The notes under the pieces were generated by a model, which had not been told where the DNA came from, did no database searches, and saw only the letters and a list, made by a program, of their open reading frames with translations. From positions 1,660,001-1,724,000 of the forward strand of contig JAWKLD010000001.1 of assembly GCA_041392855.1 (NCBI GenBank): a stretch of DNA of 64,000 nt, written 5' to 3'. A program made the translations under genes and the position numbers. The stretch's first letter is position 1; the number at the start of each line of letters is the position of its first letter. Of the stretch, positions 33,601 through 41,441 are shown piece by piece. The stretch comes from Flavipsychrobacter sp. Lineage in GTDB: Bacteria; Bacteroidota; Bacteroidia; Chitinophagales; Chitinophagaceae.

Positions 33601-34729
33601 TTATTCCGTTACCGTTACGGTACTGGGTTGTAAATCACAACCTGCTACTACTAATGTCGTAGTGGCCATAACAACACCTACTCCACAGGCGAATAGTAAT
33701 ACCCCTATTTGTGCGGGACAACCTTTGAACTTGACTGCTTCTATTATACCTAATGCTACTTACGATTGGGGAGGACCTGCGCTGTTTAGCAGCACTGCTC
33801 AAAACCCCATCATTAATAATACACTACCGAACAAATCTGGTAAGTATTATGTAAAAGCTACAGTGAACGGATGTGTATCGCTGACAGATACCGTTGATGT
33901 TGTCATCAACCCCGCTCCTACCATTGGTATCTTCCCTACTCCAAGCGATTCTATTTGTGTAGGTGGTAGCGCTATATTTACTGCCATCACCAACAATGCA
34001 GGCGCTAACCCTACTTATACTTGGCAGAAGAATGGTACTACTATTGCAGGCGCTAACTCCCCTAGCTATACTACTTCCAATATTGCTACAGGAGATGTAT
34101 TCACTTGCCTATTGGTGGGTGCCAGCAGCTGTGCGGGACATATCGTTACCAGTAACCCGATAACTATGGTCGTAAGACCTATAGTACAACCAACAGTATC
34201 TATTACCGCTAGTCCGGGTACTTTGTTAGAGCCTTATGAGTTGGTGACCTTTACCGCTACTACTACTTATGCAGGACCTTCGCCTACCTTCCAATGGTTC
34301 AGGAACGGACAACCTGTACAAGGAGCAACTAATGCTACTTGGGGTACTTATCAGTTAAGCAATGGCGATTCTATCAAAGTAAAACTCTTCAGCTCTGACC
34401 CTTGTACACAACCGAAGGAAGCCGAAAGTAATACCATCGGTATTGGTATCAAGGTGGGTATCGACAACATCAATGCTTTGGCCGGTGTAACACTGTTCCC
34501 GAACCCGAACAACGGTACATTTACTGTAAAAGGGAAAGTGACCACTCAAGATAATATCCGAATGAGTATCATCAATAGTGTGGGACAGGTGGTACACCAA
34601 CAAAACTTAAACACCGTTAATGGTCAACTCAACCAACAGATCAATACCAACAACCTGGCTAGTGGTGTGTACTTATTACAACTACAAACCGGGGAACATA
34701 AACAGCATATTAGATTTACTATTAACTAA
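30662..34729 (+). CDS. giant T9SS-sorted beta-propeller (SBBP) adhesin, copy 1
   Basis: 1,355 residues. Signal peptide MKRHFYNSIVFAILFVLSTP; an N-terminal DUF7948-like domain (YFLENKGRITDQNG, DYSIATGDVTIYI; to ~250); SBBP propeller repeats from ~265 to 725 built on ATYYGG...GNVYxGGxT...IATxGAFQ...FLVKFNxxGxRQWGTY; a glycine/tryptophan-rich loop GGGWGGGWGNGGGG; a strand module (VFCPGDTVRIPYGV...); three Ig-like modules with TWSWTGPNGY, FDWTGPASF and YDWGGPALF cores; two Ig-like modules (TYTWQKNGT, FQWFRNGQ); and a sorting domain (VTLFPNPNNGTFTVKG ... ASGVYLLQLQTG). Surface adhesin or matrix protein; ligand unknown. Confidence 0.92.
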   Translation: MKRHFYNSIVFAILFVLSTPALSLAREESKTNNSSSSIYFLENKGRITDQNGNKRTDIDYSIATGDVTIYIGDGAIHYQWAKQLTPTFDQQETKSPEKMMEEQQAMMNAPTVVRRMDVQLIGANINAPVVTTAPQPYFESYLLRSGEEVTLHTYQKITYRNVYPNIDWVLYTNGTTLKYDFVVHQGGKASDIKIKYNGADKIAIEDGALIASTNFGTITEAAPYTYSATTQQEIGSKYILNENELSFNIAPHTGEIVIDPTLEWATYYGGNQQEWSHASATDLAGNVYMGGWTYSTNNIATTGAFQDTLTPNSVSNYYNGFLVKFNVNGVRQWGTYYPGHVASITCDQNGNVYFTGGIDSVIGFATSGAHQDTFGGRGVYTGGYYHGDAFVAKFTGSGQRTWATFYGGNQHDRGTSIALDVLGNVYIGGSTNSPNNIATTGAFRSVLPANPWSTSYWWGHAGFIAKFSNGGARQWATYHNGMISDIDLDALGNIYACGTTWYDTGVATVGAHQTTHSNGGSNGYEGFLAKFSNTGARQWATYYGGNSYDWAHTVDCDAANNVYISGMTFSSNNIASNGAFQTSHAGSYDAFLVKFNSFGNRQWGTYFGGTGQEYGSSMVITPQDKIFISGSTLSTSGIATTDGYKTSNSGNWDDYIAEFTTWGARAYATFYGGPSQEYSYGGGWGGGWGNGGGGLSYNYTGRLHLASSTASTTGIATSGAHQTSANSSYDAYMATFVIDTIAYFIQPFADSVFCPGDTVRIPYGVSYNFKTGNTFTVQLSSPTGSFAAPLNIGSRTDSLADTITCVIPTTVAGGTGYRMRIVSTNPVRTSVDNLFDIKITAPPTLSASNNGPLCPGDTLQLSTTASSTAGVTWSWTGPNGYSASTQNATRNPAVPHTGDYIVTATTGNCSSTDTTTVIINPTPPKPTASSNSIVCPNTTLNLTAVHSNSSATFDWTGPASFTSTTQNPSISNATTAMAGTYSVTVTVLGCKSQPATTNVVVAITTPTPQANSNTPICAGQPLNLTASIIPNATYDWGGPALFSSTAQNPIINNTLPNKSGKYYVKATVNGCVSLTDTVDVVINPAPTIGIFPTPSDSICVGGSAIFTAITNNAGANPTYTWQKNGTTIAGANSPSYTTSNIATGDVFTCLLVGASSCAGHIVTSNPITMVVRPIVQPTVSITASPGTLLEPYELVTFTATTTYAGPSPTFQWFRNGQPVQGATNATWGTYQLSNGDSIKVKLFSSDPCTQPKEAESNTIGIGIKVGIDNINALAGVTLFPNPNNGTFTVKGKVTTQDNIRMSIINSVGQVVHQQNLNTVNGQLNQQINTNNLASGVYLLQLQTGEHKQHIRFTIN

Positions 34730-34850
34730 CAGTTAAACCACTCATTTAAATACCATTAAAACACATGCATCGCATGTGTTTTTTTGTGTCACAACACTTT
34801 CATATCAACATTATTGGTTATTTTTCAGATACTAAAAAACTACATAAGAT
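34672..34850 (+). repeat. intact copy of the repeat that also precedes copy 1
   Basis: Matches 30483-30661 base by base with two differences. Start-to-start distance of 4,189 bp defines the tandem unit. It includes the terminator at 34758-34782 and the region where the copy-2 promoter must lie. Confidence 0.9.
34758..34789 (+). terminator. intrinsic terminator between the giant adhesins
   Basis: AAAACACATGC/GCATGTGTTTT, loop ATC, then T run, 29 bp after the stop of copy 1. Confidence 0.85.
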
Positions 34851-37800
34851 ATGAAGCGTCACTTTTACAATAGCATTGTATTTGCAATTCTATTTGTGCT
34901 ATCTACACCTGCACTATCACTAGCTCGTGAAGAGAGCAAGACCAACAACAGTTCTTCTTCCATATACTTCTTAGAGAACAAAGGACGTATCACAGATCAG
35001 AATGGTAATAAACGTACTGATATTGACTATTCCATTGCTACAGGAGATGTAACCATCTATATTGGTGATGGCGCTATTCATTATCAATGGGCCAAACAGC
35101 TGACCCCTACATTCGATCAGCAAGAGACCAAGTCTCCTGAAAAAATGATGGAGGAGCAACAAGCCATGATGAATGCACCAACTGTGGTTCGTCGTATGGA
35201 TGTACAACTAATAGGCGCTAACATCAATGCACCTGTAGTTACTACAACTCCACAACCTTATTTCGAAAGTTATCTATTACGTTCGGGAGAAGAGGTGACA
35301 CTTCATACTTACCAAAAGATCACTTACCGTAATGTATACCCTAACATCGACTGGGTGCTTTATACCAACGGTACAACTTTGAAATATGATTTTGTAGTAC
35401 ACCAAGGTGGTAAAGCCAGTGACATCAAAATAAAATACAATGGCGCGGATAAAATAGCTATTGAAGATGGAGCACTTATTGCTTCTACCAACTTCGGTAC
35501 CATAACTGAAGCAGCACCTTATACTTATAGTGCTACCACACAACAAGAGATAGGATCTAAATATATACTCAACGAAAATGAATTGAGCTTTAACATAGCA
35601 CCACATACTGGTGAGATCGTTATAGACCCCACTTTGGAATGGGCTACCTACTATGGCGGTGATAACCAAGAGTGGAGCCATGCCTCTGCTACCGACCTTG
35701 CCGGTAATGTGTATATGGGTGGATGGACATATAGTACCAATAATATTGCTACTACAGGCGCTTTCCAAGATACGCTTAATCCAAATACGACAACAACCAC
35801 CTACTATTATAACGGGTTTCTAGTAAAGTTCAATGTGAACGGTGTAAGACAATGGGGTACTTACTATCCGGGGCACGTAGCCTCCATCACTTGCGATCAA
35901 AATGGCAATGTCTACTTCACAGGAGGTATCGATAGTATCATTGGTTTTGCTACTTCAGGAGCTCATCAAGATACTTTTGGCGGTAGAGGTATTTACACCG
36001 GTGGGTATTATCATGGTGATGCCTTCATCTCTAAATTCTCGCCTAACGGACAAAGAATATGGTCTACCTTCTATGGTGGTAATCAACATGACAGAGGTAC
36101 TAGTATACAACTGGATGTATTGGGTAATGTCTATGTAGGCGGTAGTACCAATAGTCCTAACAATATTGCTACAACAGGTGCTTTCCGTTCGGTACTTCCT
36201 GCTAATCAATGGGGAACAACTTATTGGTGGGGGCATGCAGGCTTCTTACTTAAAATGAATAATAACGGTGCCAGACAATGGGCTACTTATTTCAACGGCA
36301 TGATCAGTGATATAGACCTGGATGCTTTTGGTAATATATATGCCTGTGGTACTACCTGGTACGATACAGGTGTAGCGACGACAAGTGCTCACCAAACAAC
36401 ACACTCTAACAGTGGTACTAACGCTTATGAAGGCTTCTTAGCTAAATTTAGTAATACAGGTGCCAGACAATGGGCTACCTACTACGGCGGTACCGGATAT
36501 GATTGGGCACATACGGTAGATTGTGATGCTTCTAACAATGTCTACATCAACGGTATGACTACCAGTAGTAACAACATTGCGTCTAATGGTGCTTTCCAGT
36601 CTTCTTTATCTGGTAGTTATGATGCCTTCTTAGCCAAGTTCAACAGCTTTGGTAACAGACAATGGGGCACTTATTTTGGGGGTACTTCTCAAGAGTATGG
36701 CGCCTCTATGGTCATAACCCCTCAAGATAAAATTTTCATCTCTGGTTCTACTTACAGCACCAGTGGTATTGCCACTACTGATGGTTATAAAACTTCTAAT
36801 AGCGGTAACTATGACGACTACATTGCAGAGTTCACCACATGGGGTGCCAGAGCTTATGGTACTTACTATGGTGGTTCTGGTCAGGAATACTCCTATGGCG
36901 GCTGGGGAGGCGGCTGGGGCCAAGGCGGCGGCGGCCTGTCCTACAACTATACAGGTCGCTTGCACCTAGCTAGTAGCACATCTAGTACTTCAGGTATAGC
37001 TACCAGTGGCGCTCACCAAACAACCTATGGTAGTACTAGTTCTGCGTACGATGCCTACATGGCTACCTTCGTTATCGATACAATAGCTTATTTCATACAA
37101 CCTTTTGCTGATTCTGTTTTCTGTCCGGGTGATACCGTACGTATACCTTATGGAGTGAGCTACAACTTTAAAACAGGTAATACCTTCACCGTACAGCTAT
37201 CAAGCCCTACAGGTAGCTTCGCTGCTCCTCTAAATATCGGTTCAAGAACAGATTCTTTAGCAGATACCATTACTTGTGTTATACCTACTACCGTTGCCGG
37301 GGGTACTGGATATCGTATGCGTATCGTATCTACCAACCCGGTGCGTACTTCGGTAGACAACCTTTTTGATATCAAGATCACGGCTCCACCTACGCTTTCA
37401 GCAAGCAATAACGGGCCGCTTTGCCCTGGTGATACACTACAACTTAGCACTACAGCGTCCAGCACTGCAGGGGTTACCTGGAGCTGGACAGGACCGAATG
37501 GTTATTCTGCCAGCACACAAAACGCAACCAGAAATCCTGCGGTACCGGCACACTCCGGTGACTATATCGTAACCGCTACTACAGGTAACTGTAGCTCTAC
37601 TGATACCACAACTGTGATTATCAACCCTACACCACCGAAGCCAACAGCTAGCAGCAACTCTATTGTTTGTCCTAATACAACGCTGAACTTAACTGCAGTA
37701 CATAGTAACTCCAGCGCTACTTTCGATTGGACAGGGCCTGCTTCTTTTACTTCTACTACGCAGAACCCTTCTATCAGTAATGCTACTACAGCTATGGCGG

Positions 37801-38933
37801 GTACTTATTCCGTTACCGTTACGGTACTGGGTTGTAAATCACAACCTGCTACTACTAATGTCGTAGTGGCCATAACAACACCTACTCCACAGGCTAATAG
37901 TAATACGCCTATTTGTGCGGGACAACCTCTGAACTTGACTGCTTCTACCATACCTAATGCTACTTACGATTGGGGAGGACCTGCGCTGTTTAGCAGCACT
38001 GCTCAAAACCCCATCATTAATAATACACTACCGAACAAATCTGGTAAGTATTATGTAAAAGCTACAGTGAACGGATGTGTATCGCTGACAGATACCGTTG
38101 ATGTTGTTATCAACCCCGCTCCTACCATTGGTATCTTCCCTACTCCAAGCGATTCTATTTGTGTAGGTGGTAGCGCTATATTTACTGCCATCACCAACAA
38201 TGCAGGCGCTAACCCTACTTATACTTGGCAGAAGAATGGTACTACTATTGCAGGCGCTAACTCCCCTAGCTATACTACTTCCAATATTGCTACAGGAGAT
38301 GTATTCACTTGCCTATTGGTGGGTGCCAGCAGCTGTGCGGGACATATCGTTACCAGTAACCCGATAACTATGGTCGTAAGACCTATCGTACAACCAACAG
38401 TATCTATTACCGCTAGTCCGGGTACTTTGTTAGAGCCTTATGAGTTGGTGACCTTCACCGCTACTACTACTTATGCAGGTGCTTCCCCTACCTTCCAATG
38501 GTTCAGGAACGGACAACCTGTACAAGGAGCTACTAATGCTACTTGGGGTACTTATCAATTAAGTAATGGAGATTCTATCAAAGTAAAACTCTTCAGCTCT
38601 GACCCTTGTACTCAACCGAAGGAAGCCGAAAGTAATACCATCGGTATTGGTATCAAGGTGGGTATTGACAACATCAATGCTTTGGCCGGTGTAACACTGT
38701 TCCCTAATCCGAACAACGGTACATTTACCATAAAAGGAAAAGTGACCACTCAAGATAATATCCGCATGAGCATCATCAATAGTGTAGGACAGGTGGTACA
38801 CCAACAAAACATAAACACCGTTAGTGGTCAACTCAACCAACAGATCAATACCAATAACCTGGCTAGTGGTGTGTACTTATTACAACTACAAACCGGGGAA
38901 CATAAACAGCATATTAGATTTACTATAAAATAA
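34851..38933 (+). CDS. giant T9SS-sorted beta-propeller (SBBP) adhesin, copy 2
   Basis: 1,360 residues with the same architecture as copy 1. Differences concentrate in the propeller (residues ~265-735): NPNTTTTTYYYNG for TPNSVSNYYNG, ISKFSPNGQRIWST for VAKFTGSGQRTWAT, LKMNNNG for AKFSNGG, and an extra STSSAY near the loop. The N-terminal domain and the Ig-like region from 37062 to ~37850 are almost unchanged at DNA level, apart from one small indel cluster (PAVPAHSGDY against PAVPHTGDY). A different 3' flank follows the stop. Homologous recombination between the copies would swap propellers. Confidence 0.92.
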   Translation: MKRHFYNSIVFAILFVLSTPALSLAREESKTNNSSSSIYFLENKGRITDQNGNKRTDIDYSIATGDVTIYIGDGAIHYQWAKQLTPTFDQQETKSPEKMMEEQQAMMNAPTVVRRMDVQLIGANINAPVVTTTPQPYFESYLLRSGEEVTLHTYQKITYRNVYPNIDWVLYTNGTTLKYDFVVHQGGKASDIKIKYNGADKIAIEDGALIASTNFGTITEAAPYTYSATTQQEIGSKYILNENELSFNIAPHTGEIVIDPTLEWATYYGGDNQEWSHASATDLAGNVYMGGWTYSTNNIATTGAFQDTLNPNTTTTTYYYNGFLVKFNVNGVRQWGTYYPGHVASITCDQNGNVYFTGGIDSIIGFATSGAHQDTFGGRGIYTGGYYHGDAFISKFSPNGQRIWSTFYGGNQHDRGTSIQLDVLGNVYVGGSTNSPNNIATTGAFRSVLPANQWGTTYWWGHAGFLLKMNNNGARQWATYFNGMISDIDLDAFGNIYACGTTWYDTGVATTSAHQTTHSNSGTNAYEGFLAKFSNTGARQWATYYGGTGYDWAHTVDCDASNNVYINGMTTSSNNIASNGAFQSSLSGSYDAFLAKFNSFGNRQWGTYFGGTSQEYGASMVITPQDKIFISGSTYSTSGIATTDGYKTSNSGNYDDYIAEFTTWGARAYGTYYGGSGQEYSYGGWGGGWGQGGGGLSYNYTGRLHLASSTSSTSGIATSGAHQTTYGSTSSAYDAYMATFVIDTIAYFIQPFADSVFCPGDTVRIPYGVSYNFKTGNTFTVQLSSPTGSFAAPLNIGSRTDSLADTITCVIPTTVAGGTGYRMRIVSTNPVRTSVDNLFDIKITAPPTLSASNNGPLCPGDTLQLSTTASSTAGVTWSWTGPNGYSASTQNATRNPAVPAHSGDYIVTATTGNCSSTDTTTVIINPTPPKPTASSNSIVCPNTTLNLTAVHSNSSATFDWTGPASFTSTTQNPSISNATTAMAGTYSVTVTVLGCKSQPATTNVVVAITTPTPQANSNTPICAGQPLNLTASTIPNATYDWGGPALFSSTAQNPIINNTLPNKSGKYYVKATVNGCVSLTDTVDVVINPAPTIGIFPTPSDSICVGGSAIFTAITNNAGANPTYTWQKNGTTIAGANSPSYTTSNIATGDVFTCLLVGASSCAGHIVTSNPITMVVRPIVQPTVSITASPGTLLEPYELVTFTATTTYAGASPTFQWFRNGQPVQGATNATWGTYQLSNGDSIKVKLFSSDPCTQPKEAESNTIGIGIKVGIDNINALAGVTLFPNPNNGTFTIKGKVTTQDNIRMSIINSVGQVVHQQNINTVSGQLNQQINTNNLASGVYLLQLQTGEHKQHIRFTIK

Positions 38934-38953
38934 AATAACCATCAGATACGTTT

Positions 38954-38984
38954 AAAGGCACTCACTTGGTGAGTGCCTTTTTTG
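38954..38984 (+). terminator. intrinsic terminator
   Basis: AAAGGCACTCAC/GTGAGTGCCTTT with a short loop, then TTTG. The preceding CAGATACGTTT and the left arm recur after the LamG gene at 41317. Confidence 0.92.
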
Positions 38985-39038
38985 TTAAAAATCAGTAGTG
39001 TCATTATATTTTGGCACACAGCTTGCAATATTTACAAT

Positions 39039-39593
39039 GTGAAGCAACTGATCATTGGCATATTATTCCTACTAATGGGTAGCTACCAAATGCATGCTCA
39101 AGATACGCTCTGGACATCGAGGCTAGACACGGTCCATATTATCTCTGCGCGTACATGGGCCAACGATACCGTGCGCTATAGATACAACCAAATGAAGTAT
39201 TATGTTAAAACGATACTTCCCTACCTCAATGCTGCTACTACTACTTTTAAAGAGTTGGACGAAACCATAGCAGACAACAACATGAGCAAAAAAGAACGTA
39301 GAGTTTTTATAACATCTAAAGAAGAGGCTGTAAGACAACAGTTTGAAGAAGAGGTAAAAAAGCTCAATGAAACACAAGGTGTTTATTTGGTAAAACTGAT
39401 CACCCGACAAACAGGGGCTAATATCTACCATATCCTCCGTGAATTTAAAAACCCTATGGTAGCTATAAAATGGCAAGCGTGGGCTAAGCTGCATGGTTTT
39501 AACCTGAACAAAAAATACGAACCACAAGAAGAACCTTGGCTGGAAGAAATAATGGAAGACCTTGGTTACCCGCTTCCACAGAGCTATCACTAG
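39039..39593 (+). CDS. DUF4294 family secreted protein
   Basis: 184 residues from GTG 39039 (an ATG two bases earlier is followed by TGA). Signal peptide VKQLIIGILFLLMGSYQMHAQ, then the DUF4294 pattern: a strand RLDTVHIISART, the helix YNQMKYYVKTILPYLNAATTT, a charged helical stretch, KLITRQTGANIYHILREFKN, and an aromatic, acidic end. The family is common in Bacteroidota and uncharacterised; usually one periplasmic copy per genome. It separates the giant adhesins from the LamG pair. Confidence 0.85.
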   Translation: MKQLIIGILFLLMGSYQMHAQDTLWTSRLDTVHIISARTWANDTVRYRYNQMKYYVKTILPYLNAATTTFKELDETIADNNMSKKERRVFITSKEEAVRQQFEEEVKKLNETQGVYLVKLITRQTGANIYHILREFKNPMVAIKWQAWAKLHGFNLNKKYEPQEEPWLEEIMEDLGYPLPQSYH

Positions 39594-39689
39594 AAAAACA
39601 CAATAGCCCGTTTATTAGATAAATAACACTTTCCATAGTTCATTCGGGCATTATAATGGATTTATTGTCAGGCATGTTTCTTTTAGCAA

Positions 39690-39697
39690 TATATTTG
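39690..39697 (+). promoter_or_regulatory. -7 element TATATTTG four bases from the start codon
   Basis: Perfect TAnnTTTG ending four bases before ATG 39702, so the transcript should begin at or next to the start codon (leaderless). Confidence 0.6.
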
Positions 39698-39701
39698 CCG
39701 C

Positions 39702-41300
39702 ATGAAGAAACTATACCTACTATTAGCCCTTATAACGGCTTCTCCTTTTTGTGCTAATGCACAGTCTAGCAATGGACTTATTGCTCATTGGGATTTTAAT
39801 GGTAATACTAATGATGTAAGTGCCAATGCACACCCAAATACGGCATATAACATTACCTACTCATCTGGACAAACAGGCAAGCCAAACACAGCAGCTCTTT
39901 TCAACGGCATTAATAGTTATGTATATATACCATACCACAGCAGCTTTAATGTAACGCAGTTTTCTATCTGTACTAAAATAAAAGTTAATGGGTACTATAC
40001 CGCAAAATATCAAGGCAACTTTATTCTAACACGAAGTGCATGGCCCCAAACAAATTCTTTTGGGTTGCAATTTAATGACAACCCCTATGACAATAATAAT
40101 GCTAATGCGTATGATACTAGCAAGTATGTATTTCTAACCCTAACTGGCACAAAAAGCCCTGCTAACATTTCTGATTGGCAGCACACACCTACAATAGTGA
40201 GCAATAAGTGGATGAATGTAATAGCAACTTATAATGGCTCTACGGTTAAGATATACATGGATGGTCAATTAATTAATACGGTACAGCAAACAGGATCGGG
40301 CAGTTTTGTATCTTCAACATTACCAATGACCATTGGTAACTATCTACAGGGTATCACCTATGATCCATTTTGGTTAAATGCCACATTAGACGACTTGCAG
40401 TTTTACAATCGCGTATTAGCAGATAGCGAAGTAGTTGACTATAATAACGATGTATACATTAGTCAAAAAGTAGACACACTTTGTGTAGATAAGGCTTTCA
40501 ATTTGAACTATACCACCATTGGCACTTACCCGTCGGGCAATATATTTACAGCGCAACTTTCTGACGCTACAGGTAGCTTTGCCAGCCCAACTATTATTGG
40601 CAATACCACAGCACAAACATCAGGAACGATTAGCTGTTTTATTCCTTCGGGGCTTACCTCCAATACTGGCTATAGAATAAGAATTATATCTTCTACACAT
40701 AACGATATATCTGAAGATGCCCTTGTTGCTTATATACATTTGGGTAATGCTGCCACTGCCAGTATCACAGCCTCTCCTAATAGCAATGTAGGCCCTTATA
40801 CTTCTGTATTATTTTCAAGCAACATAACTAATGCGGGTAACAACCCTGGTTACCAATGGCGCAAGAATGGTGTTAATATACAAGGGGCAACCAACAGTAC
40901 TTATACTGCTGTTTCTGCTGTAGACTTCAATAGCAACGATAATATCAGTCTATTTGTTACAGGCAATATTGCTTGCACAGATCAGGATACTGCTACAAGT
41001 AATACGATCAGCACAAATGTAAACCTAAGCGTCAATAGTCTGAATGCCACTGACAACATAAAGATATCCCCTAACCCGTCAAACGGTTCATTCACATTAA
41101 AAGGAATGGTAAGTACCGAAGAACCTATACTATTGAGTATTATTAACAATATCGGGGAAATAGTACATCAACAAACTGTAAACGTTACTAATAACATATT
41201 GAATGAGCAGATCATTACGAACAATCTAGCAAGTGGCGTTTACTTATTACAGCTGCAAACTGGTGATAAAAAACAGCATGTAAGATTTACAATACAATAA
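39702..41300 (+). CDS. T9SS-sorted LamG-domain adhesin, copy 1
   Basis: 532 residues. Signal peptide MKKLYLLLALITASPFCANAQ; a LamG/concanavalin-like lectin domain at ~22-245 (GLIAHWDFNGNTNDVSANAH ... VYIPYHSSFNVTQFSICTKI ... VIATYNGSTVKIYMDGQL ... TLDDLQFYNRVLADSEV); a strand module VDTLCVDKAFNLNYTTIG that is related to one in the giant adhesins; an Ig-like module (YQWRKNGVNIQGATN); and a sorting domain close to that of the giants (SIINNIGEIVHQQ ... ASGVYLLQLQTG). Predicted glycan-binding surface protein. Confidence 0.9.
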   Translation: MKKLYLLLALITASPFCANAQSSNGLIAHWDFNGNTNDVSANAHPNTAYNITYSSGQTGKPNTAALFNGINSYVYIPYHSSFNVTQFSICTKIKVNGYYTAKYQGNFILTRSAWPQTNSFGLQFNDNPYDNNNANAYDTSKYVFLTLTGTKSPANISDWQHTPTIVSNKWMNVIATYNGSTVKIYMDGQLINTVQQTGSGSFVSSTLPMTIGNYLQGITYDPFWLNATLDDLQFYNRVLADSEVVDYNNDVYISQKVDTLCVDKAFNLNYTTIGTYPSGNIFTAQLSDATGSFASPTIIGNTTAQTSGTISCFIPSGLTSNTGYRIRIISSTHNDISEDALVAYIHLGNAATASITASPNSNVGPYTSVLFSSNITNAGNNPGYQWRKNGVNIQGATNSTYTAVSAVDFNSNDNISLFVTGNIACTDQDTATSNTISTNVNLSVNSLNATDNIKISPNPSNGSFTLKGMVSTEEPILLSIINNIGEIVHQQTVNVTNNILNEQIITNNLASGVYLLQLQTGDKKQHVRFTIQ

Positions 41301-41316
41301 AGAATCAGATACGTTT

Positions 41317-41346
41317 AAAGGCACTCATATATCGGGTGCCTTTCTT
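41317..41346 (+). terminator. intrinsic terminator
   Basis: AAAGGCACTC/GGGTGCCTTT (one G-T pair) then TCTTG. Preceded by the same CAGATACGTTT as at 38945, so this 3' flank is shared with giant copy 2. Confidence 0.85.
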
Positions 41347-41429
41347 GTAATACAACACTATTCATAGCATTAAACAAAGGACATTTCAAACATTCAAGCA
41401 GATTTACCATTGAGCTTCTTTTTTTAAAA

Positions 41430-41437
41430 TATATTTG
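41430..41437 (+). promoter_or_regulatory. -7 element TATATTTG four bases from the start codon
   Basis: Same layout as at 39690: perfect -7 then TAAC and ATG 41442, predicting a leaderless message. Confidence 0.6.
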
Positions 41438-41441
41438 TAAC

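Noticed and set aside
31000..38900. Many minus-strand and shifted frames inside the giant adhesins
   Set aside because: They repeat in both copies only because the DNA is duplicated; the plus-strand frames are continuous and have clear domains.
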